The notes under the pieces are model-generated. The model was given only the letters and a program-made list of their open reading frames with translations, did not search any database and was not told where the DNA came from. Below are positions 24,197 through 35,132 of a stretch of DNA of 64,000 nucleotides, one piece after another. Made by a program: the position numbers and the translations under genes. The first letter of the stretch is position 1, and every line of letters begins with the position of its first letter. Source of the stretch: Paramecium tetraurelia (lineage: Eukaryota; Ciliophora; Oligohymenophorea; Peniculida; Parameciidae); NCBI RefSeq assembly GCF_000165425.1, contig NW_001799177.1:186001-250000 (forward strand), in the 5' to 3' direction.

Positions 24197-26136
24197 ATGA
24201 GAATATTAATTGTTAATGGATATGGAAAATCAGAAACTGGTAAACAATAATTTGAAAGATATTGTGGATAAATACGAAAAGTAAGCATTATAAATATCAT
24301 ATAGTTATTCTTGAATTAGAAGGAATTATTGGATACAGAGACAGAATTTTTTTCTAGAGATGCAAATGATTTGGATGAATTCCTTTACGATTAAGACTCT
24401 GGTTATTCTAAATAAGAAGCAGCAAACTAATTTAATTTTATAGATTTTGTTTTCATAGAAATAGATGCCAACCTTAGACCATGGTCGAAGCATTTAAAAA
24501 AAGTAAATGTCTAATTCTCATATTAGGTTATGATATTAATTAGAATGTGCTTAAGAACTAATAAAGTTTTATTAGCTACAGCTGGAGCAATGCAAGCATT
24601 GGTTTTTTTTGTAGCCACAAACTTAGAAACTGTAAGAATAAGTTTATATTGTTAGCCAGTTGAGGTGGTAAATGGTCCATAGGGCGGACCTCTTGGTGAT
24701 ATGAGCAAACTTTCAAAGTCCCTTGATTAAATGACAAAGCATGAATATTTTTTGGACAGCATAACAGGTGATCTCTACGGGATCTACTTCGATAAGGTAG
24801 AATCAGCTAATTGTTGGATTCCCATAGCGAATTGTGGTATACACTCTAGAAGAGCTGTTGAAGAGTTCAATACAGTTGGAAAGTACATGTTGCAGGCTCC
24901 TGTTTATAAACCCTAAAAAATAAAGGAAATTTATGGACTTTATACATCTACATAGGATGAGGAAATATGCTTGATAAAAAAGAACTTCGTTTAAAATTAC
25001 TTATTTAAGGATGTTATGTAAGAATTTTTAGTTCATTCTAAACATGCATGGGACATCCATCCATTCAATGTATTGAATCCAAAGAAGACATTTGTTATTT
25101 TAGCAGATTCATCAAAAGGACCTCAAGTTATTACAGTAAATGAAAACATTGTTGGTTTATAATTTGATATTAATCCAAAATATCCAGAAACACAATTAAT
25201 TCTTAGAAACTTCATTATCCATTATTTGATTTAAATACGATCTTGTGTTAATAAACCATTAACTATCTAATAAGCTAATAATGATTTAAGAAAGAACAAG
25301 TTAGATTTAGAGAACATGACTAAATAATAAGCAGAAAGCCAATAAAAGGGTGAAAGAACAGTTTTTAATTTTGAAGTGCTAACTAAATTTAAGCATGTGG
25401 GATTTACAGGTAAAAAGGCAAAGAAATTGGAGATTGTTATGAATAATGCTATTAATGATCAAGGACAATTACAAGAGGCCATGAAAACAATGAGATAGAA
25501 GTAGTCTCCAAGGACTAAGCAATCAACAGAGGAGACTGATCTAGAAAAGTCTAAGTTTGCTAAGTTTTCAACCAAATTGAATCATGAACATAGGGATACA
25601 ACTGAGAAGTTCAATAAAACAGCTGCTGAAATTAGATAGATGTTGCATCCCAATATAGATGAATAATTATTGCCTGAAAATGAGCCTTTGTGGGTATCTA
25701 TTAGGTATTCAATATTTTATAGGTGCCTGGAACTATGAATACTTCAATGTTGGCTAGCACTGGATAGAGGATTAGATAAAGGCCCTAATCTACAACTTAA
25801 AGTCGTACTTTTAAATTGACCAGAGTTCAAACTGCAAAATCTAGAGTTTCAAAGGGTAATACTACTAAGGAGGACTATGATTTATGCAGAGAACACCCAA
25901 TAGTCAGATGCTCTTCTCCTTATATTACAAATATAGAGAGGGATAGGTTGGAGTAGAGATAAAAAGACAAATAAATAATTGGACCTAGAAGCATTAGGAC
26001 AAGTGTTGTGAGCACAATCAAAGGGGGGACTCCCTTTATTTTGTATGACAATCCATATAGCAATCCGGCAGATTTCAAACACAGGGACGAAAACAAGTCT
26101 AGGTGGGTAGGTGGTCAGAATTTCAGAGTTTGTTGA
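24197..26136 (+). CDS. Unknown protein with N-terminal GATase1-like domain
   Basis: Three introns (24, 24, 29 nt) give exactly 620 residues. The first 180 residues look like a class I glutamine-amidotransferase-like alpha/beta fold. There is an opening strand MRILIVNGYG, a strand FIDFVFIEID and RPWSKHLKKVMILIRMC. The turn NKVLLATAGAMQALVFF sits where the nucleophile elbow would be, but it has Ala instead of Cys, so it is probably non-enzymatic. A beta-rich middle (FVILADSSKGPQVITVNE) follows, then a basic tail ending SNPADFKHRDENKSRWVGG, a style seen in flagella-associated proteins. The fold assignment is inference from pattern only. Confidence 0.65.
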
Positions 26137-26155
26137 TTATAACTATAATATTATA

Positions 26156-27751
26156 ATGGATTAAAAAAAAAGTCTGAGTGATTTGAAACAAGCATTGGCT
26201 TATCGCAATAGAAGCAAAGATATTATTGATGTAATTGCAAAGGGAGTTCAAGATATTAAATTCTTCAAAGAAAAATAGTAGTTATTTGATCCAGCATTAT
26301 ATTGTTAAATGCTTAAAAAGATCTAATTGAAAGAATTCAAAAAGGGAGAAGTCATATTTCATTATGGTAACATCATTTTGATAGGTAGGTTCTAATAATG
26401 TTGAATAGTTTTATGTAATTCTCCAGGGTTAGGTTGCAATTTTGTGTCCAAATGATAAAAGCATTACTCACCAATAGGTTATCGAAGAGTACAAGAAAGG
26501 AATAGATTCTAATCCGTAATAACTGAGGAGATAATCGGCCATCTACAGTCCTCGATTGTCCGCCTTCAATAATAGAGCCCTAAAAGATATAATTATGGCA
26601 CAGGCTTATGGGCAATTTTTTAGGAATCAGTAATTATTCAATTATATAGTTGATTTTTTGTAGATATTCAAAAAGTCGATTAAGAATCCTTAATTGAAGA
26701 ATACACTAATAATCCCAACCAAATATCAGTAGATAAATGGTTGGATAATTTGGTGAAAAGACTCTTCCCAAGTTTACACATAGTTAATATGTGTTGTAGT
26801 GGCGACTAATTTGGAGAAATCGCTCTTATTGGTAATGTGACTAGAACAGCAACTGTCTTGTGTACTCAGGATACATTAATGATAACGTTAGCCAATCCAG
26901 ACTTTCAAGCCATTTTATAATAATATCATGATCAGGTTAAAAATGAAAAGATTTCTCTACTCAGAAATTTTGAACTCTTTAGCAAATTATCTGATAAAAG
27001 ACTTAGAGGTATTTTGGAAAATATTATTGTTTAAAAACCTTCGATGTTTAGTGTGATTTATATGGAGAATTCTATTCCAGAATACATCTATTTTATTAAA
27101 CAAGGAGAAATCGAATTACTCAAGGTATTTCCTAAGAATAAAACAGTCTCAATTACTTTACTTTAAATAGGTTGTGTCTTTGGACATGAAGAAGTTCAGC
27201 AATCCATACCTAGAGAATACAGAGCTATTTCAAAATCATCTCAGTGCGAACTATATTTATTACCAGTTGAAACTATACAATAATTTGACAAGAAAAACTC
27301 ATAATCTGTTGAAAAGAAATTCCATCATGAAAGATTGGAAAGGTTATTAAGTGATAAAAAATCTTAGAAAACTAGCTCATAAATACCTTAAACCTCTATT
27401 GAATTGTATAAAACAGTCTTTGAAAAAGACTATTCAAGTCTTTTCAGTCATGCTTTACTTTAAAAAAGGTACTATTTTATGCTACTTAGAATCATATCAC
27501 CTAAACATAGAAAAATGTTATCAGAACCATTTACTCCTTTCTTTGATATAGATAAGAAATCTTTCTCTTCCAAAAAGCAATTAACAGATAGGAAAACTAT
27601 TAACACCACTACAACAAGATATAATAAAGAAAACTCCACAAGACAATTCAGTACATAAACTACAATTAATATACACAGACACTTATTCAGTCCTAAAGTC
27701 AGTAAAAGACAACTAGACACCATCATGCCCTTCAAAAAAATTTTATAATGA
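26156..27751 (+). CDS. Protein with two cyclic-nucleotide-binding domains (one frameshift in the sequence)
   Basis: Two cNMP-binding domains are visible. The first has HYGSNNVEQFYVILQGQVAI and a phosphate-binding cassette GDQFGEIALIGNVTRTATV. The second has EYIYFIKQGEIELLKVF and a weaker cassette (GCVFGHEEV) lacking the conserved Arg. There is no membrane segment or kinase domain, so it resembles a PKA-regulatory-like or ciliary CNB protein. Introns of 22 and 21 nt fit. One base is missing for a continuous frame: adding one T to the T-run at 26654-26659 joins the two halves and makes the length divisible by three. This is either an assembly error or a real lesion. Confidence 0.7.
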
Positions 27752-27900
27752 AAAGAACTGGATTTATTTATATCTATGTAAATTATAAATATTGATATCG
27801 AAATTAAATCAAGAAAGATTTTTTAGTATTTTCAATTTTATACTATTACATCAATTCAAATTATTAAAATACTTATGTTTGATAAATTTAAATTATTTCA

Positions 27901-28878
27901 ATGATGAGTAAAAAGAGTGAAAAAAAAAAATTATTGAAGATACAACCTTTGGTTTAAAGAATAAGAACAAAAGTAAATAAGTCCAAAAGTAATTCTATTA
28001 TTGATTTTAGTTTTTATAGGTGAAGCATAATGATGTTTCTTTGACAAAATTACATAAGAAGAATTTGAAAGAAAAAAAGATTAAGTAGTAATTTGAAGAG
28101 GAACAAAGATTGATACAATCCCTATATAAAACAGTGGAAAAAGGAAGAAGAATCTGAGGAGGAAATAAATCCAAAATCAATTCTATATGAATATTACAAA
28201 TAAGGTAGGTTGACATGATAAGGCTAGGACTATGTTAGAAGGGTAAGAAATGCATTTATTCTCATGATATAAGTTTGGAATAAAAATATGCAATACTTGA
28301 TTTATAAACTTTAGCAGATGGAATTTAACTAGGATATATCGGAATAATAAACCTCTTATACGTTTTCTCATTGCGATTACTTTTTGGACGCTTTAGAGAA
28401 AGGCAAATATAGATGAAAATGGAATGAAATGTCATTATAAGGTATGTATTTAGAAAGAAAGAAAGAAAGAAGAACCAAAACAAAGATAAGAAGGCGATCT
28501 AGAAGAAGAAATAGATGAATAAATTTAGTAGTTATAAAAGGGAAGAACTAAAATTATTAAGGAGGTTTTCGAAAAGTGTAAAGAGAGGGCTGAAAGAAAA
28601 AATTGGAAGCTGAAAATAAAAATTAGAAAAAAGGTAGAAAATTAGAAAACTATTTTAGGATCGAAATAATTCGTAAATGACAGGAAGGTCTTTATTTGTT
28701 AACGATCCTAGTTTGTTTATTGATGATGATGAAACAGAGAAAGGTTATGAGAGAGAGGAATAAATAGAAAAAATGATGAGGAAGATGAATAAAACAATAA
28801 ATAAAAATTATATGAAGGGAATGAAATTAATAATAGGATGAAGATGTTGATTAATTATTTAAGTAGTAATAATAATGA
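27901..28878 (+). pseudogene. ZC3H15: Decayed ZC3H15/DFRP1 gene
   Basis: ZC3H15 (DFRP1) is a CCCH zinc-finger partner of the GTPase DRG1. Its family blocks occur in order but in different frames: KKIIEDTTFGLKNKNKSK, NPKSILYEYYKQG, LCQKGKKCIYSHDISLEQKY, CDYFLDALEKGKYR, ERKKEEPKQRQEGDLEEEI, KLEAENKNQKKGRK and SLFVNDPSLFIDDDETEKG. Breaks include one missing A in the A-run at 27920-27931, one extra A near 28140 and loss of residues around the second zinc finger at 28410-28430. More shifts lie near 28600 and 28680. The first Cys of the first CCCH finger is Tyr (TAT, 28186). The number of lesions argues for a pseudogene; a functional copy presumably exists elsewhere. Confidence 0.75.
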
Positions 28879-28887
28879 TTAAAATAT

Positions 28888-29926
28888 TCATTATAATTCA
28901 TTATTTATCTATTCAAGTAATTTATCATTAATTAGAGTTGTTAATGGACTTAATTTGATGTCAGAAACTACTATGTCAGGATTACTCTTTTAAAGTTGAT
29001 TTTTTAGATCGATAATTTGTTGAATGTTAAACAATCCCTCAAATGATATTTTATACTCTGTATTATTATCAAATAAATTTTATGTTTCATTTTCAATCTA
29101 GTCAACACCATTATATGTTTGAACACTATTGAAATAAGAATTATGAAATGTAAAATTAGCAGCTACATCCATTGTCTCTTTTTCTATTCCTATATTAAGT
29201 ATAATATTGAATAAGTATAAAATGTGTTTTCTCTAGATTAATGATAATGTGTATTTAGTCGGAAATTAAGTTGGATTAGTTGGAAATAACACTGACAATG
29301 GAGTTTCAACACCTAAAACTGTAGACTCAATTTGTTTCTATTCTAAAAACTATGATTTCTAAAGTTATTTATTTAAAGCATCCTGTCTTGTGATAAAAAG
29401 ACAATATGGTATTTTCTAATTTGAATATGAAAAAAAAGCCAAAAATAATGCATTTGAAATCATGAAATAATTATTCGGGTTTTGTTTATATTCTTAAAAT
29501 ACATTAGTTAAGGTATAAAATAATTGTGTTTTATTTGAGAGGGTTGATGATGATTTTAGATTTAAAAGGCTCCATTCATTATCAGCAATTTTATTTCTTT
29601 TATCATAAACTTAAAATTGAGCGAAATGTTCTTGAAGTGGCAAAGATTTAAATTTAGTGGTAGAATTAAAAGTTACTTAAGTAACTACTGCGTATTTAGT
29701 TACCCCTTTTTCCATTACTTAACCAAGCTAATCTTTTCTAAATTGATTATTTCAAAATTTACTTTTATTGATTTACTTTTCTAACAGGAGTACGTGGATA
29801 ATAAGATTGAAATATTTGTGAAAAAGAATTCGAATTTGAATTGGGGGATGCGATTGGCTGGATAATATGTTTTGATTTTGGTGTTTAACATTGTGGTTAT
29901 GATGGTTATTATTATTTTTTTTTCAT
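28888..29926 (-). CDS. Unknown protein (337 aa)
   Basis: One 25-nt intron gives 337 residues exactly. The first 50 residues are low-complexity (Gln, Pro, Ser, Asn). The rest looks globular and mixed alpha/beta: TKYAVVTQVTFNSTTKFKSL, then NYFMISNALFLAFFSYSN, YCLFITRQDALNKQLQK and KYTLSLIQRKHILYLFNIIL. The family is not recognised. The start at 29926 is chosen because the intron joins its frame to the long downstream one. It converges with the ZC3H15 pseudogene (9 bases between ends) and lies 68 bases downstream of the RING-CH/FHA gene. Confidence 0.65.
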
Positions 29927-29994
29927 ATAAATCAAATATGAAATTAATATATAAAATATTAAAATAAATCAATGAAATAATACTAACCTTTGTA

Positions 29995-31431
29995 TCATCT
30001 TTCATCGCAGATACTATCTTCCTTAACATCCATATTGGCTTGAGGTTTTTGCGGGTTTTAAGAATTATTAATGATAATATCCCCAGCAGTAAGTTCATCA
30101 TGAGTAACAAATGAATCTTACATTTACTCTTATTGATCTAATTATGGTTTTGTTTCTATTTAAATCAATACTACATTATCAGGATGTTTGTATGCAGGTT
30201 TTTAATTTATTTTTTTTTTTTGAACACATTGTAATAAAACTCTTCCAGTTTAAAATAAGATTGGAGATTTTCCATCTTCTGGTATTACAAGCAAATCTTC
30301 ATCTTGAGCCAAAACCAAAGTTCCGAATTTACTTTTACAATCCTAAACTCTAATTATATAATCTGGATTTTCAGCTGTGTGTTTACTCGTTGGTATCAAT
30401 TTCATCATAGCATGGGATCGAGAAACGGAGATATCCCTCAATTTAATATCACAATCTGGAATTCTACCCTAGATTTATTAGGAATCAATAGTTACAATTT
30501 TCAATTCTGTCTTTTCACCTATTTCAACTACGTAGATCATAGCCTCTTTCGATTTATCATCATTGGTGATTTTGAAAGTTATATAAGAGGATTTTGGCTT
30601 TGGCAATTTGAGAACTGAGTAACTCTTATCTTAAAAGGTGTAAGTATTTCTAAATGTGAACTTGCAAATTTCGCAATCCAATCTTTTACAAAGATATTAG
30701 ATGAAATGTTCACCTTATTTAATTTTTAGTTAAATTCCTATCCATTTTTATAAGCATTCCAAATGAATGTATTTTACTGATCCCTCACATTTACATGGAC
30801 TTATCAAAGGGTTTGTTTCACTTGCCTTACTTGAAAAGCATATTCTGCAACTGGCAACATCACTAATTGTTTAAATATCCTCCTCCTACTCATCTTGATA
30901 CTGGGTTGCCTCATCACAAGTAGGCATGAATGCATATTCTAATAATTGCATCCTTACTCGTCCCAACTTTACTATATCTCCAATTTTTAAATCCAAATGC
31001 TTTATATTTATGAAACATCTTACATCTATCGATTAAAACTAATTGGCCTCTGATTTCAACACTGCCCATAATTTATGATCTTGTTATTAGGATATGCTGT
31101 TAATAAAAGCTTATTATTCGTTTAATGTAATATTTGCTATTTCAATCGAGTTACGAGCCCATTCACTTTTCGTCAAAGCCACAAGTTCCTTATCCACTGT
31201 TGCTAATTGAGCTAAAATAATAGATTTCACTATAAATTACCTGAAAAATCAACCTCTATCTCCTTCACACAATACGAACTGGACTCGAAATCAAATAAGT
31301 TGTGCTAATTCTTCGGCCAAATTATTGCCATTATGTGAACTCTAAACCGTTACTTATAAACTTTACTTATATGGCATCAATGTTCTTACAATCTCATATC
31401 TCTTTTGCTTGGTTGATGTACAAGCTCCCAT
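29995..31431 (-). CDS. RING-CH (RINGv) protein with C-terminal FHA domain, paralogue of 1602-3210
   Basis: Two introns (25 and 29 nt) give exactly 460 residues. The order of elements repeats the gene at 1602-3210. There is an MGxC start (MGACTS), an FHA-like segment ending GDIVKLGRVRMQLLEY, and a C4HC3 RING-CH finger (CRICFSS, SPCKCEGSVKYIHLECLQKW, CEICKF). A clear FHA domain follows (QGRIPDCDIKLRDISVSRSH, CKSKFGTLVLA). No membrane segment is present. FHA domains bind phosphothreonine peptides and RING-CH fingers recruit E2 enzymes, so a phospho-directed soluble ubiquitin ligase is the natural inference. The pair probably stems from duplication. Confidence 0.82.
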
Positions 31432-32967
31432 TAAATAAATTATTTATTAATTATATTTATATAGAAGCATACTAAATTGTCCCCTATTAATATCATCCAA
31501 TTATTTCTAGCTCTAAGTTCTACATATTTATATATAATTAACCACATCAGATTACAAACTTTAAAAATCAGATAGAATAGTATAAATAATATTTATGATA
31601 AATATTTTCAAAATACTGAGAAAATTATAAATGGCTTATAAATAATTTTATAGTCAATAACATAACTAGTTACCTAGTCAAATTTTTTTCAATATTATAG
31701 ATTGAAATAAGTTACCTATCAAGAAATTATAATTTAAAATTTATTCCTTTATTCTTAAAATATTCCTGTATCAAATTACAGAATTAATTACGAAATGCGA
31801 GTAAATAAATAAGAATTACATAAAAATTTATGTTTCTCCATTTACAACTAAACCATCCTATTCCTTAATTTCAGCTTTGAAATATTTACTTATTTAACAA
31901 TTATATTTTGACTGCTTTTTTATTTTGATTTACTCCAAATTAGTTATTTTGGAAAGTTCTCCTTGTTCTTCAGTCCTCTTAATTGATTTTTAATTTGACT
32001 TCCTCAAATAAATTGCCTTCCACTTTATTCGAAGCCAATTATAACTGATAATAGTTAATAATATTTAGTCTCAAAAAATTTTCACGCTCATTTATAAAAT
32101 AGTTTGGTTTTTAAGGGAACCAATTAAGACAACGATTTTTTACCCTTATTTTCTCTTTTTGATAAATAATAAAATAGATTATGCTTGACTAACAGAACTA
32201 CTTCTAAATGATTATTAATTAAAAGTTTGATACTGGAGTATTCATGATTTTTATTAAATTAGTAGAATTTGAAATATATTATCTAACCTTTATTCAAATT
32301 AAGATGAATACTCAAATTCTCATAGTCACCATGATTTAAAATGCCTTATATGATGGCATCTATAAATTCTATAAGAATAAGGATATTGAACATTACTTTA
32401 AATTTTCTGAAATTTTACTGGATTTTTAATTTCTATTTCTTTTGACAGTGAATTTATTGATTTACATTTTTAAAAAGAATAAAAAAGATATCTTTAATAA
32501 ACTGTAATGACAGAAACAGAACTTTACTTTGATAATCAATTATGATTTTAATTTTATTGGAGTCATTATAACAATAATATTATCAGTTTATGCACACATT
32601 TTATAAACAACTATTTTCTGATGGTAATAATTAGCTTCATAAAGCGCTTTTTCATCTAATTTATTATAAAATCCTTTCACAACTTATACCATTTGATATT
32701 TTTTATAAATTGAATTAGTTGTTATAATGATATAGCTCATTCCGATTCTAATACTTTTTTGAGAATAACCTCTTAGTTTTTATTCATAATTCTTATTTCT
32801 CCTTATGTTTAGTAAAAATACAATATATAAATACAAAATTCAGGGATCTTTTATAAACAAACATTATTATAAATTTAGGAAATATTTTACAATTGATATA
32901 GTTGTCTATTGTAACTTAAAGGTGAATATAAAAAAATGAAAAACATATTAATACTGTTAAAAATTTT
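31432..32967. other. Long gene-poor stretch with degenerate coding-like segments (minus strand)
   Basis: No intact gene could be built. On the minus strand several open segments look protein-like but lie in different frames without usable introns. One is near 32560-32800 (VQVVKGFYNKLDEKALYEAN and KIVVYKMCAQTDNIIVIM). Another is near 31830-32040 (NKVEGNLFEEVKLKINQED, then in another frame RTEEQGELSKITNLEQIKIK). This looks like an old pseudogene; the family is unknown. Confidence 0.4.
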
Positions 32968-33547
32968 ATGGACAAATAAAAAAGCGAATTATATGATACT
33001 GCCTTGTTTAAGAAATTTCAAGAATGTTTGGAAAGTAAAAATGAACTTGAAATATATCAAAATACTCACACTGATAAATTTTATAAAGCAATGCCTTGTA
33101 CTATTAAACCCAGAAAAATAAAAAACAATCCTTTAATGATGGCATAAATGCTTGTAAACAATAGTCAAATTGAATTAGTCCAAAAAAATAGTTTATAAGG
33201 AATAAAATTCGTCAATGGAAATCAATTAATAGGAAAGCAATAGAACCAGAGGATGTCCAAGGTTTTCATCACCTTCTAGAAATGACGAAAGATAACAATA
33301 AATAAGATCTTTAATTATTTCAAGAAGAGAAAAATAAAGATGCCCTAGCATCAAATAAGATGTATTTAAAGAAGCAAATGTTTAATTGAATCACAATATT
33401 TTTGATCAACCAAAAAAAATAAGAACACCCAAATATACAAGAGCAGAACTCTATTTTAGCTATCAATTAAGAGATAGTCTGAGAACTCCAAGAAGTGGAC
33501 TTACAATTCCTTAATATTTGGCTGGCAAAATTAAATCTATAAAGTGA
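32968..33547 (+). CDS. Unknown small basic protein (184 aa)
   Basis: With one 25-nt intron (unusually starting GTC) the model is exactly 184 residues. The N-terminal half is helical (KKFQECLESKNELEIYQ). The C-terminal half is basic with TPKYTRAELYFSYQLRDSL and LRTPRSGLTIPQYLAGKIK. No family is recognised. If the GTC intron is wrong, the shift between the two halves would be a frameshift instead. The upstream in-frame TGA fixes the start at or after 32968. Confidence 0.55.
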
Positions 33548-33625
33548 TGACGGTCGCTTTGATTTCTAAATTATTTATAAATAACATATTTCTTAATTTT
33601 TATACATAAAAACAGAATAACACAA

Positions 33626-35116
33626 TCATTTTAACAATTGATTTCTTATTTAAGGGTCTAAAAATTATATGCTAGTCATAACTTAAGTAATCTTTTAAGG
33701 AAATTACTACTTTGTTTATTCTAAGACAAATTTCCAAGTATCTACATTTGGATGATATTCTGTTAATTTAATTAGTTGCACAAAATCTAATTTTCTTAAT
33801 TTATGATATTTCAAAGGACAAAATTATTTCTGCTTTTCCAACCAATTAAGAAGCTATTATTATTCCTCTTAATTGAGTAATGGATAATATTCATCTAAGA
33901 ACAATTCAAATAATTCTGTTTATCCTAAAAGACATTATTTAGCAATATCAAACGAGAACTCCTTTTTGTGTAAATGTACTAATAATAGTAATATTTCAAG
34001 TAATTCTTTTTTATTTTTTAATTTTGAAATTTCTGATACATTTATTTACTCAATCTATAAATATCCTTTTTAAACAAGTTAAATTTTTAATTTTATTGAT
34101 TTATTTTTTGTTTCTGCTAATAGAATTGGTTATAATTCTGGCTATGAAAAAGCAAGTGACCAAAAACTATCCAAAGAATCTGCTTTTTCTTTAAATAATT
34201 ATGATAATTCATCTTAGTAATCAACATTGAGTTCTTTTAACTTATCAAAAACCTCAGGATCATTTTAATTTTCAATAAGAAATTGAGTTATTTTATCCGA
34301 ATTATCTAATTATTTTGTTGTTTCATAAACTTCTTCAGCCAATTCATTTTGATTATGTCTAAGTAAAATCTTTTTGAATAATTTTCTTAACTCAGTATTA
34401 TCACAGTTTTCAAATGCCAATTAAATAATTTATTTAATTCCTTCAAGTTTTTTCGATTTAATTTGAGTAATTGGTTCCACTGTATTCAAAGGCATAAATC
34501 CATCAGTATTTTTGATTTCCTCCTTCTACTCTTGTCCAACTTGCAATTGATTCAATTCAATTCAAAATCTAAATAACTTCCCCATAGATCGATATTTTTA
34601 TTGTTAATTCTTAAGGCCTGGTAAAATATTTTCCTTGCTTTAATTGGATTGTGAGCTTTTTCTAATTCAAAGAGAGCACCTGCCAACCATAGATCAGTAT
34701 TGAATGGATTGAAATTCAAGGCTTTTGTTATAACTTTAAAGAAGTGTTTTTTGGATTCAATGATATAACAAAAACTCAAATATTGTTTCCACAAATCGAT
34801 ATTGTAGCGATATTTATTCATGATCCTATCCCAAATATAAATTATTCTTTTCACAATGGCATAATCCCTAGTAGTAACCTTCTTTATTTAACGTTCCTTA
34901 TTTCGTTGTCTTCTGAGTCTTTCCAACCCGTATTCATAGTCGAGTAATTACATGTAATTGCTTAGATTGTGTGTTCTACGCTATAACATGTATTCGAATT
35001 CTTCCCTTTTGTGGAGGATGTCTCTTGACTTCATCCTTAGAGAATACCTGTTTTTTTTAGAGAGCCAGGAGATCAGGAATAAACTTTTCTAAAGTGTACC
35101 TAATTTTGTCAGCCAT
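33626..35116 (-). pseudogene. UTP6: UTP6 (U3 snoRNP, HAT-repeat protein) with two frameshifts
   Basis: UTP6 is a HAT-repeat component of the small-subunit processome for 18S rRNA maturation. Recognisable parts are the N-terminus (MADKIRYTLEKFIPDLLALQ), VFSKDEVKR, EEFEYMLQRRTHNLSNYMQL and HAT repeats such as NIDLWKQYLSFCYIIE, NTDLWLAGALFELEK and NIDLWGSYLDFELN. A long C-terminal part follows. Two breaks interrupt the frame: one extra base near 35020, and a third copy of a 5-bp unit (GAATT on the minus strand) at about 34551-34565, which creates a TGA. Removing six bases makes the length divisible by three (495 codons). It may be a recent pseudogene, an allelic variant or an assembly error. Confidence 0.65.
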
Positions 35117-35132
35117 TAATTAAATAAAATAT

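Noticed and set aside
29781-30110. Minus-strand frame of 109 codons with several hydrophobic stretches
   Set aside because: It runs across the end of one gene (stop at 29995), the spacer and the start of the next (29926), in a frame different from both.
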